DNA of 64,000 nucleotides from Bog-950 sp046329535 (GTDB taxonomy: Bacteria > Bacteroidota > Bacteroidia > Chitinophagales > LD1). The notes beneath the pieces were generated by a model that saw nothing but the letters and a program-made list of their open reading frames with translations, made no database searches and was not told where the DNA came from. The position numbers and the translations under genes were made by a program. Below are positions 1-7,675 of the stretch, in pieces. The DNA lies in assembly GCA_046329535.1 (NCBI GenBank), contig JAXLUN010000001.1:620001-684000 (forward strand). The letters are read 5' to 3'. How positions within the stretch are numbered: position 1 is the stretch's first letter; the number at the start of each line of letters is the position of its first letter.

Positions 1-917
1 GCACCCCCCCTATTGCATATAACTGGAGCAATTCTGCAACTACATCTGTAATCAACAATCTTGCACCAGGTATCTATGCAGTTACCGTTAACGACAATAA
101 TGGGTGCGCTACTATTTTGATTACAACTTTTAACGCTCCACCGGCTATTTCTATTGATTGGCTGAGTATTGATTCTGCCTCATGCCCTGAGTATACGGAT
201 GGTTCTATACAGGTATCAGCTATTGGAGGAACTCCAGGCAGTACCGTGCCATATCAATACTCCATTGATGGAATCAATTTCCAATCCTCTGAATTCTTTA
301 CAGAACTTTCTGCCGGAATTTATACTGTTTTGATTCGTGATAGTGAGGGTTGCACAAAAGATACAACTGTAACCGTTGGAGAGCCTGTTAAGCCGATTTT
401 AACCATACTGCCTCAAGATAGCTTGATTAATTTAGGACAAAGTATAACTCTGGTATCTAATCTGAGTGTTTATGGCTCGGCAGACATCAATTACTATTCT
501 TGGTCACCTATTTCGGGGCTGAACTGCAGCGATTGTTCCTCTGTCAATGCTACGCCTTATGCGCATACTGAATATACGCTAACCTTAAACTACCTGTATG
601 ACTGCCGGGTTACAGAAACGATAACAGTTTATGTAGGTAACGGAGAAGATTTTTTTGTTCCAACAGCATTCTCACCCAACGGAGATGGTAATAATGACGT
701 CTTTACAGTATATGGATCAGGACTGGCAAAAGTAAGTCTGAGTATTTTTAACAGATGGGGCGAAAAGATTTATGACTCTCTAAATCAATGGGCTGGTTGG
801 GATGGAACTTATAAGGGAGTTTTGCAAAATCTAGGGGTATATACGTATTATATCAGTGCTACTTATTTGAACGGAAAAACCAGAGAAAGAAAAGGTACTA
901 TAACCATGATTAGGTAG
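1..917 (+). CDS. C-terminal part of a large secreted adhesin-like protein (T9SS type B sorting domain), 5'-truncated by the window
   Basis: The reading frame is open from base 3, so the gene starts before the window and the TTG at 117 is not its start. The upstream part reads as an SprB-like repeat (a PGIYAVTVNDNNGC-type motif), followed by a second one ending in an SEGCTKDTTVTV-like motif. The last 90 or so residues match the gliding-motility-associated C-terminal domain: a FxPTAFSPNGDGxND motif, then an IFNRWGEKIY motif, then WDGTYKG and a YTYYI strand, ending in TITMIR. In this family that domain is the type B signal for export and anchoring by the type IX secretion system. The protein is therefore probably cell-surface exposed, and is followed by its usual PorP/SprF partner. 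Ligand and total length cannot be told. Confidence 0.88.
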   Translation, partial: TPPIAYNWSNSATTSVINNLAPGIYAVTVNDNNGCATILITTFNAPPAISIDWLSIDSASCPEYTDGSIQVSAIGGTPGSTVPYQYSIDGINFQSSEFFTELSAGIYTVLIRDSEGCTKDTTVTVGEPVKPILTILPQDSLINLGQSITLVSNLSVYGSADINYYSWSPISGLNCSDCSSVNATPYAHTEYTLTLNYLYDCRVTETITVYVGNGEDFFVPTAFSPNGDGNNDVFTVYGSGLAKVSLSIFNRWGEKIYDSLNQWAGWDGTYKGVLQNLGVYTYYISATYLNGKTRERKGTITMIR

Positions 918-1079
918 CCGAAAATATTTTTCAGTTCTTTTAAGACAAATATTGGTCATAAACGAAACTTTTATTTGATTTAGCCGATAGAAGAACTGAA
1001 GGAGTTTGCTGATTTATTAACCAAAAATTTTGCAGAACAGTTTTTTTTATATTTTAGATAATTCTTTTTAAAAACCGAG

Positions 1080-2153
1080 ATGATGAAGAAAGTTTTACAA
1101 TTGTTAGTGCTTGTAGTTGTGATGTTGAAGGCATCCGCGCAAGACCCGCATTTCTCTCAATTTTACATGTCGCCATTGTATTTAAATCCTGCTATGACGG
1201 GTGCCTTTGATGGCAACTATCGTATTACAGGTTTATTTCGTGGTCAGTGGGGCGAGATTCTAAGAAATGAATCAACTCCCATGTATCGTACCTATACATT
1301 CTCTGCTGACTTTAGAACCAACAAGGGCTTCATGAAAGGTGATGCCTTCGGATTCGGAGCTTCTTTTATAGGGGACCAGGCCGGTGAGTCAAAGTTTGGT
1401 TACAACGTTGGCGGACTAGCTCTTGCTTATCATAAATCATTAAACTCAAGAAATACCAACTACTTAACTTTAGGTTTTTCTTCTCAAATTTTCCAACAGA
1501 CCATTGATTTTTCCCGTTTACAATTTGGAACACAATGGGATGGAAGTTCGTACAATTCTCTATTGCCAACTAATGAATTTTTAGTGGACAATAAATTCCT
1601 TTATTGGGATGTAAATGCCGGATTGCTTTGGTATATGAAGATAGGTAGAAGAACAAACGTTTATGTTGGCGCATCTGTGTTTCACATTAATCGCCCTGCT
1701 ATTTCCTTCTTGGGAGATAAGAACGTTAAGCTGAACATGAAAATAGTTGGTCATGGTGGTATTCGTTTCCCGCTTAAAGGGAGACTTGATTTACAGCCTA
1801 AGTTTATTGTAATGAGTCAAGGCAAGTCTCTAGAAATGATTCTAGCAGCAGACTTCAGAATTCTGTTTGAAGAAAGATATCCTGAAGGAAACCACTTTAA
1901 AGTAGGAGCCCAGTTCCGTATGGTAGGGGGAGATGCCAATGCACCATGGAGAGATAAGAGAATGGTTGCCGAATCAGTAAACCTAACCGCTGGCGTTGTT
2001 TGGAGTGGATTGGAACTAGGTGTTGCTTATGACATTAACGTTTCTCAACTTGTAAGCGGTTCAAAATCAGTAGGCGGTTTTGAAGTAGGTTTAGCTTATG
2101 TTGGTCGCTGGAAACAAAGAGGTCCTCAGACAATCTACTGTCCGAGATTCTAA
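1080..2153 (+). CDS. PorP/SprF family type IX secretion system membrane protein
   Basis: The 357-residue protein has an N-terminal signal peptide cut after ASA, then the QDPHFSQFYMSPLYLNPAMTG motif that marks the PorP/SprF family. The rest is alternating beta strands of an outer-membrane barrel, ending in CPRF. Family members are outer-membrane partners that help secrete or anchor T9SS cargo with type B C-terminal domains. The gene directly upstream encodes such a cargo, the usual pairing, so the two probably work together. A 162-bp gap separates them, so this gene may have its own promoter. A strong hairpin terminator follows. The exact paralogue (PorP or SprF) cannot be assigned. Confidence 0.9.
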   Translation: MMKKVLQLLVLVVVMLKASAQDPHFSQFYMSPLYLNPAMTGAFDGNYRITGLFRGQWGEILRNESTPMYRTYTFSADFRTNKGFMKGDAFGFGASFIGDQAGESKFGYNVGGLALAYHKSLNSRNTNYLTLGFSSQIFQQTIDFSRLQFGTQWDGSSYNSLLPTNEFLVDNKFLYWDVNAGLLWYMKIGRRTNVYVGASVFHINRPAISFLGDKNVKLNMKIVGHGGIRFPLKGRLDLQPKFIVMSQGKSLEMILAADFRILFEERYPEGNHFKVGAQFRMVGGDANAPWRDKRMVAESVNLTAGVVWSGLELGVAYDINVSQLVSGSKSVGGFEVGLAYVGRWKQRGPQTIYCPRF

Positions 2154-2172
2154 AAACAGTAAGAGTAATATT

Positions 2173-2202
2173 AAAGAGGCACCTACAGGTGCCTCTTTTG
2201 TT
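2173..2202 (+). terminator. Rho-independent terminator after the porP/sprF-like gene
   Basis: A 12-bp perfect inverted repeat (AAAGAGGCACCT / AGGTGCCTCTTT) with a very short centre starts 20 bases after the stop codon and is followed by a T-rich run. It lies in front of a convergent minus-strand gene. Confidence 0.85.
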
Positions 2203-2323
2203 TTAGAAGAATGGTATTTTTTCTTCTGTGCAGACTTCATAACATTCGGTTAGCTCGGATAGCACTATGCTTTTTGAGTTGTTCACATTGCTGCAATAAT
2301 GAGCCTATCTGTTTGGGGGGGGG

Positions 2324-3577
2324 TTATAACTTTATCAAGCGATAGACTTTTGAATCTAACTTCAATAGATATATGCCAGGGGTCAAAATGTCGGATTGAA
2401 TACTAGAGTTTTGGTTAAGAATCTTATAGGTCAAAACAACACGTCCTTGAACATCAGTTATCTGCATCCATGAATTCAATGCAGAAACAGGGATGTCTGA
2501 GATTGTAAAGTCAGCTTTTGCCGGGTTAGGGTAAATAGTTACTGCTTTATTCTCAATACTGTTTATCTCATTTGCTCGGTTAATATGAATGAGATGTGAT
2601 GATGTATCAGAGCGACCACAATAATCAAAGACTATCAAACTAACGGAGTAGGTTCCTGTGTCGTTATAAGTATGAACTCCTGTCGTTGTGCTGGTGTTGC
2701 CATCTCCGAAATTCCATTCATAGCTTGTTGAGTTCTGCGACCAATTGTTGAAAGAGAAGGTCTTGGTGGCCTCATTACCGGTAAAATCAAAGTCAGCCAA
2801 TACGTCAAAGACACCAATATTCCATTTGGAGAGTGTATCAAATACGGTATGATAGGCTATGTTTTGTAAGTAGGTATTTGTGGTTTGAGCTGAAATAGGT
2901 GAATACATAATACCGACTGGTGATTTTCTAAAGATAGTACCATAAAAAACACAGGCAGTAAGATAACTGCCAGCTACATTTGGATGACTGTTGTCTGCAT
3001 CCCATAAATCTATCAAAGTATCTGTATGCCAGCTTGTTTGCCATGCCCGGCCAACAGGAGCTACCAAAGCCTGATTATCGTTTGCCATTTGCAGGTAACT
3101 GTCAGTCAGACGAGACTGAACTCCATCAAACGAACAGAGCACCGGATATCCATTGCAATTCATCTGATCGCCATACTTTTTACCCCACGTCATGTAGAAG
3201 ATTGTTTCTGTACACGAATCATTGTCGCGAATTATACTATCAAGTATATGAGCATAGGGATAGGTTTGGGATTCAACCTGGGCTGGAGGAAAAGATGGCT
3301 CCTGGCTTTGAGCCTGTAAAATCACATAGTCCCATGGCTGAGAGTAAATCTTCTGAATAGTAGCAGTATTTAAAGTGTGCTGTTGGAACGTATAACCACC
3401 CAGAGCATTAGAGTCATAAATAACGGTATCACCCGAACTAAGTGCCAGATCGTGAAACAATAAGGGGAGATTATTTACCGTGGTGTAACTGTTACCTATC
3501 CACAAAATTCTCTTTGGTTGTGTCTGTGCAACTAGCATGCAAAATGTAATTGCAACGGTAAAAAGGAGTCGCATCAA
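2324..3577 (-). CDS. Secreted SGNH/GDSL-like hydrolase with PKD domain and T9SS type A sorting domain
   Basis: The 417-residue protein starts with a signal peptide (to about residue 20). A domain opening with ILWIGNSYT follows, like block I of SGNH/DUF4886-type esterases, with a late HPNVAG motif that would supply the catalytic His. At about residues 260-335 is a PKD domain (YEWNFGDGN, HTYNDTGTYSVSL). The last 75 residues are a type A sorting domain (AVTIYPNPAKADF, then DVQGRVV and PGIYLLKL). It is therefore predicted to be exported through the outer membrane by T9SS. The substrate is unknown; a carbohydrate ester is a reasonable guess for this fold. A run of nine C (minus strand) follows its stop codon directly. 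It stands alone between two terminators. Confidence 0.78.
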   Translation of the reverse strand: MMRLLFTVAITFCMLVAQTQPKRILWIGNSYTTVNNLPLLFHDLALSSGDTVIYDSNALGGYTFQQHTLNTATIQKIYSQPWDYVILQAQSQEPSFPPAQVESQTYPYAHILDSIIRDNDSCTETIFYMTWGKKYGDQMNCNGYPVLCSFDGVQSRLTDSYLQMANDNQALVAPVGRAWQTSWHTDTLIDLWDADNSHPNVAGSYLTACVFYGTIFRKSPVGIMYSPISAQTTNTYLQNIAYHTVFDTLSKWNIGVFDVLADFDFTGNEATKTFSFNNWSQNSTSYEWNFGDGNTSTTTGVHTYNDTGTYSVSLIVFDYCGRSDTSSHLIHINRANEINSIENKAVTIYPNPAKADFTISDIPVSALNSWMQITDVQGRVVLTYKILNQNSSIQSDILTPGIYLLKLDSKVYRLIKL

Positions 3578-3599
3578 AAAATGTATTTACAGTGAAATT

Positions 3600-3633
3600 A
3601 AAAAAGCGCGAAGAATTTTTTTCGCGCTTTTTT
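3600..3633 (-). terminator. Terminator downstream of the efflux operon
   Basis: A 13-bp perfect inverted repeat (AAAAAAGCGCGAA / TTCGCGCTTTTTT) with an 8-base AT loop. On the minus strand it lies 22 bases after the stop codon of the HlyD-like gene and ends in six T. Its A/T-flanked symmetry allows it to work in both directions. Confidence 0.88.
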
Positions 3634-3654
3634 AATTGAATGCTAATAAAAGAA

Positions 3655-5031
3655 CTACTCGGCTGTATCAGCTTTCTGGCCTTTAAACAAATCTTTTTCC
3701 TCTACTACTTTTACAGAGCTGCCATCTTTTAATGTTTTTGAGATGAGTTTAAATGGTGCTTTTACCACTGTCTCTCCTTCATTAAGGCCACTTAGAATCT
3801 CAATGTAGTTCGCATCTTGTATTCCTGTTTTTACCTCCTTGGCTTTCACTTTGCCATTTTCTGTAACAAACACTAACTCTTTTACCTGCTTCTTATCTTC
3901 AGCATTTGCTTTAGATGCTTTACCCGACTTGGCCAGATCTTCATCTTTAGCTTTCAGGTCTTTCTCCTCGCGGGTGGTTACCGACTGTATTGGCACGGTG
4001 ATTACATTTTCTTTCGATTCAGTTTTAATATCTACGGTAGCGCTCATACCAGGGCGGAAAGGATACTTTTTGCCTAATTGAGGTTGAATCAAATCAGCAT
4101 AAGACTCCTTTATCAATTTCATCTTAACCGTAAAATTAGTTGCCTGAGAGGTGCTGATGGCAGAAGTAATAGTGTTGGTAGCGGAATAAGAAACTTGCGT
4201 CACCACGCCTTTGAATTTTTTATTGATATAAGCATCCACTTCAATATCGGCCGTGTCACCCACGGTAATTCGCAATACATCGTTTTCATTAACGTCCACT
4301 TCGGCTTGCATGTTGTTTAAGTCGGCAATACGAATAATTTCAGTTCCTGCCATTTGAGCTGTTCCTACCACGCGCTCGCCCAGCTTTACATTCACCAACG
4401 ATACAATTCCATCCATCGGAGCAAAAATTTTAGTCTTCTTCAAATTATCAACAGCCTGACTCAATTGAGCCTCAGCGCTCTTGACACTAAAAGAGGAAGC
4501 GTTTACCTGTTCCTGAGCAGTTTCATAATTGGCATTGGCTTGATCAAACTGCAACTTGGAAGCTTCGAACTCTGCATCGGAAATTACTTTTTCATCATGT
4601 AGTTGTTTGTTCCGCTCAAAATTTCTCTTGGCGTTATCTAACCCTACTTTGGCCTGAATGGCTGTGGCACGGGCACTGGACAAACTTGCTTTTACCTGAT
4701 TCATACCGGCTGTTGCCTGAGTGACCACCGCTTCGTAAATAGATGGATTAATCACCGCCATCAGCTTACCCTTTTTTACCGAGTCACCTTCATGCACATT
4801 CAGTTCAATTACCTCCCCCGATACTTCAGAACTTAATTTCACTTCGGTTTCCGGATTAATTTTTCCGCTGGCTGTTACGGTTTCAATCAGTGAGCGCTTC
4901 ACCACTTTTTCTATAGCCACCTCTAACACATCGCCACCGCCAAACCAGGATAGTTTTTTACCTACTACCGCTACTGCCATGAGAGCGGCCAGAGCTACTC
5001 CCAGTATTATTAAAATTCTGTTCTGCTTCAT
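3655..5031 (-). CDS. HlyD/MacA-type periplasmic adaptor subunit of an efflux system
   Basis: The 458-residue protein has one N-terminal membrane anchor (about residues 7-24). A split biotinyl-lipoyl domain follows (LSSEVSGEVIELNVHEGDSVKKG), then a long alpha-hairpin rich in Ala, Gln and Lys (about 105-200). The second lipoyl half (TKIFAPMDGIVSLVNVKLGERV), beta-barrel and membrane-proximal parts complete it. This order is that of MacA/RND adaptors, which join an inner-membrane pump to a TolC channel. A charged Lys/Glu/Asp-rich insert lies near residues 360-385. The gene follows the TolC-like gene by 8 bases and is followed by a terminator, so the operon ends without an ABC or RND pump. The transported compound cannot be inferred. 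Confidence 0.88.
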   Translation of the reverse strand: MKQNRILIILGVALAALMAVAVVGKKLSWFGGGDVLEVAIEKVVKRSLIETVTASGKINPETEVKLSSEVSGEVIELNVHEGDSVKKGKLMAVINPSIYEAVVTQATAGMNQVKASLSSARATAIQAKVGLDNAKRNFERNKQLHDEKVISDAEFEASKLQFDQANANYETAQEQVNASSFSVKSAEAQLSQAVDNLKKTKIFAPMDGIVSLVNVKLGERVVGTAQMAGTEIIRIADLNNMQAEVDVNENDVLRITVGDTADIEVDAYINKKFKGVVTQVSYSATNTITSAISTSQATNFTVKMKLIKESYADLIQPQLGKKYPFRPGMSATVDIKTESKENVITVPIQSVTTREEKDLKAKDEDLAKSGKASKANAEDKKQVKELVFVTENGKVKAKEVKTGIQDANYIEILSGLNEGETVVKAPFKLISKTLKDGSSVKVVEEKDLFKGQKADTAE

Positions 5032-5039
5032 AAAACAAT

Positions 5040-6455
5040 TTATTTCGAATTACTTAAAGTGAGTGGTTTGCCCTGATAAAAGTCGAGAACTTTAAGGCGG
5101 AACACGTAGGTGTATTTTGCCTTTATCATTTCAGACTGAGAAAGAGCAAGGGCATTTTTTGATTGTTGTAATTCGAAATTTCCAAGCAACCCAGCACCAA
5201 ATCGTTTATCAAATGCATCGTATGATTTTTGTGCGGATAACACACTTTTATTATTGGCCAAATAGCTCTGTACAGCAGCCTTAGCATTGGTATAGGCCAG
5301 TTCAATATCCTGACGTAATTGATTTTTATTTCCCTCCAATTGTAGTTCGCGAATTTGCAATTGTAACTTGGCATTCTGAATATTGGTGACCCGTTGCCAC
5401 TTGCTGAACAAAGGAATATTCATACTTACCCCAACCGCTTTCCGGAAGTTATTCGAAAGGTGCTCACTAAAACTTTTATCGCCATAAATAGCTGATTTGT
5501 ATGGAATGGGAAATCCAAGCGAACTATCAACCTGTGTGGTATAACCGGTTACCTTCTTATCCTGGCTGAAATAACCGGTACTTAAGGTTCCGAACACGGC
5601 AATGGTTGGGCTTAATGCGCCAATTGAAATTTTGCGTGATGAATTCGCGCTTTTTACCCGCGCTTCGGCACTTTTTATCGAAGGTTGGTTACCCAGTGCA
5701 TACTCATAAACTGATTGTGAGGAAACCGAAGCTAGATTTTCAATATTATCAACGTTCACTTCGGGAGCATCAACATCAAATTTGCCATCGGTTATTTGTA
5801 GTAACTGACGTAAGGCTAGCAAACTAAGGTCTACTGCGTTTTGTGCGGCAACAATATTCGCCTCATCTCGGCCTAATTGCGATTCTACCTCATACGCTGA
5901 AGTTTCAGGCAAAGCACCGTTTCTGATTTTAGCTGCAATAGTGGCTCGCTGCAATTCCGTTAACTCTTTCTGTTTCTGAGCTACATTTAATATTTCTTTG
6001 TTCAACAATACCTGAAGGTATGATGATGCTACAGATAACGCCACATTGTTTTTAGCATTTTCGAAATCATATTTAGAAGCCAGCAAGTCGTATTTTGTGC
6101 GTTCTATATTGAAAATTTGCTGCAAGCCGGTAAATACAGGAAGCGTGCCTTGCAGCGAAGCCTGTAAAGATTGGGATGTCCCTTCAGCAAAACTATACGT
6201 CTGCGGATTAAAACCATTGCCAAAGTTGTTGCTGAAATTGATGTTGCCATCTACAGAAGGAAGCAGGTTCAGTTTACTCTGCAAATTTTCATTACCAGAT
6301 ACCTGAGAACTCAATTGCGCCTGTCTGACCTGAATATTATTCTTAAATGCATAGTCCACGCATTTTTCTAAAGTCCATTTTTCATCACCTTGTGCAGAGA
6401 TAAACTGGGTAACAGTAAGTAAACAGATAACAGTGATAAAGCGCAATTTATTCAC
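5040..6455 (-). CDS. TolC-family outer membrane efflux protein
   Basis: The 471-residue protein has a signal peptide ending FISAQ, then an EKCVDYAFKNNIQVRQAQ segment typical of the first outer-membrane-factor helix. Two long helical repeats separated by beta-strand segments follow (GNINFSNNFGNGFNP and the SKWQRVTNIQNAKLQLQ part). It is the first gene of a two-gene operon with the MacA-like adaptor 8 bases downstream. It should form the outer-membrane channel of a tripartite export machine. Length and layout are normal for the family. It is not followed by a pump gene. Confidence 0.88.
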   Translation of the reverse strand: MNKLRFITVICLLTVTQFISAQGDEKWTLEKCVDYAFKNNIQVRQAQLSSQVSGNENLQSKLNLLPSVDGNINFSNNFGNGFNPQTYSFAEGTSQSLQASLQGTLPVFTGLQQIFNIERTKYDLLASKYDFENAKNNVALSVASSYLQVLLNKEILNVAQKQKELTELQRATIAAKIRNGALPETSAYEVESQLGRDEANIVAAQNAVDLSLLALRQLLQITDGKFDVDAPEVNVDNIENLASVSSQSVYEYALGNQPSIKSAEARVKSANSSRKISIGALSPTIAVFGTLSTGYFSQDKKVTGYTTQVDSSLGFPIPYKSAIYGDKSFSEHLSNNFRKAVGVSMNIPLFSKWQRVTNIQNAKLQLQIRELQLEGNKNQLRQDIELAYTNAKAAVQSYLANNKSVLSAQKSYDAFDKRFGAGLLGNFELQQSKNALALSQSEMIKAKYTYVFRLKVLDFYQGKPLTLSNSK

Positions 6456-6515
6456 GATTCAAATTTTGAGTGCGCTAAAGTAACAGTTTTGATAAAACCG
6501 ATATGGGGTGTGGGC

Positions 6516-7046
6516 TTATTTAACGCCTAACCGTTGTTCAATGCGCTTCTTCTGTCGCATATGGTGGCGGAAATGAATATTGCAGAGTTGAATCCATTCA
6601 GCAGTATTAAGCCAACCCAGAAACGGGTGCTTTATTTTCAGATCGGGGTCGCTTTCTGGTATTCGATGAATATATTCGGAGGCAAGTTTCTTAACACTTT
6701 CCAGCTTCTCAATTAATTGAGCAAGATTTTCCGGTTGTTTAGGCACCACTGCAACCTGTTTAGGCATCTCGTATTTAACCGGTGGAAACATTTTCAGGTT
6801 AAATATCAAATAGGCAGACAGCTTCTTCTTTTTATTCTTTTCAACGCCTTCTTTGTTCAGGCACTTTTCCGCATTTTTAAAAAAGAATCCTTTAGCGCTC
6901 ATCCACAGATGGATGCCTACTTGTCCCAGACTCCAGGAATTTTCTTCCGGTTGTTTTATTACATCCTCCCAATCATACTTTTTGTAGTCTTCAATCCAGG
7001 AGTCAATTATTGCATGTGTTTGCTGTTCTAATTTTTGAAGATTCAT
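6516..7046 (-). CDS. DinB-fold metal-binding protein
   Basis: The 176-residue cytoplasmic protein has the DinB four-helix pattern. An N-terminal helix carries WSLGQVGIHLW with His46, and near the C terminus lies NIHFRHHMRQKKRI with His158 and His162. Together these make the His...HxxxH metal triad of the DinB/YfiT superfamily. Family members include thiol transferases and many uncharacterised proteins; nothing here says which thiol or substrate is used. It is preceded by its own short upstream region and lies between the efflux operon and a lipoprotein gene, both on the same strand. Confidence in the fold is fair, in the function low. Confidence 0.65.
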   Translation of the reverse strand: MNLQKLEQQTHAIIDSWIEDYKKYDWEDVIKQPEENSWSLGQVGIHLWMSAKGFFFKNAEKCLNKEGVEKNKKKKLSAYLIFNLKMFPPVKYEMPKQVAVVPKQPENLAQLIEKLESVKKLASEYIHRIPESDPDLKIKHPFLGWLNTAEWIQLCNIHFRHHMRQKKRIEQRLGVK

Positions 7047-7101
7047 GCGCTGTTAATTGTGCAAGCAAAATAATAAAAATACAGATGGTTTACTCAGTGA
7101 T

Positions 7102-7142
7102 AAAAAGACTAAACCCCGACAGTGCCGGGGTTTAGTCTTTTT
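7102..7142 (-). terminator. Strong terminator after the small lipoprotein gene
   Basis: A 17-bp perfect inverted repeat (AAAAAGACTAAACCCCG / CGGGGTTTAGTCTTTTT) with a 7-base loop lies directly next to the stop codon at 7144. Read on the minus strand it ends in T5. It is among the strongest hairpins in the window. Confidence 0.9.
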
Positions 7143-7143
7143 T

Positions 7144-7542
7144 CTAACGTCTTACTTTCGTGAGACCCATGTCAGGTTCATCTCCGGTAAAAAGTATAGT
7201 TTGCTCTTTCAATCCATAGCTTGTAGCAGTTGCCTTAAACTTGTAAGTAATATCTATAGGCAGGTCTAAAAAGTCATAACCTCCTTCGGTATTCGTGGTG
7301 GTGGATGCTACTTTAGTAGTGCCCTGCCATACCTCTACAGTAGCTCCGGCAATTTTTATAGATGGATTCTGGTTATCGAAAATTACTCCAATAGCTACGG
7401 TTCCTTTTGAACCGCTGGTATCAATGTAGAGGGTATCATGCACAACTTTAGTAACCTCCGGACAAGGCGGGCAGGGTTGTTTGGTTTCGCAGGAAAACAT
7501 GATAAGGGCAATGAGCAAAGCAAAGAGGGTTAACTTTTTCAT
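7144..7542 (-). CDS. Small lipoprotein with carboxypeptidase-regulatory-like domain
   Basis: The frame could start at 7563, but the ATG at 7542 gives a compact lipoprotein signal (MKKLTLFALLIALIMFSC) and is preferred, leaving 132 residues. After the acylated Cys comes a Cys/Pro-rich stretch (PCPPCPEV). One beta-sandwich follows, with a GATVEVWQGTTKVASTTTNTEG-type pattern of the carboxypeptidase regulatory/CNA-B family. Such domains usually stiffen or space surface proteins. No catalytic residues are visible. It is a single gene bounded downstream by a strong terminator; its role is unknown. Confidence 0.7.
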   Translation of the reverse strand: MKKLTLFALLIALIMFSCETKQPCPPCPEVTKVVHDTLYIDTSGSKGTVAIGVIFDNQNPSIKIAGATVEVWQGTTKVASTTTNTEGGYDFLDLPIDITYKFKATATSYGLKEQTILFTGDEPDMGLTKVRR

Positions 7543-7675
7543 GGTGTTAAATTTTTGTTTCACTGAAAGTATAAATCAATTTCAATAAAAGCCAGTTTGT
7601 GGTATGAAAGATTGTTTTATGCCTAAAACTTATGTTTTTATACCTTTAGCTGCTGAACACGCTATTTAAACAAAA

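Noticed and set aside
117..917. Gene start at TTG 117
   Set aside because: The frame is open to the window edge and its upstream part encodes another SprB-like repeat, so the gene is truncated, not short.
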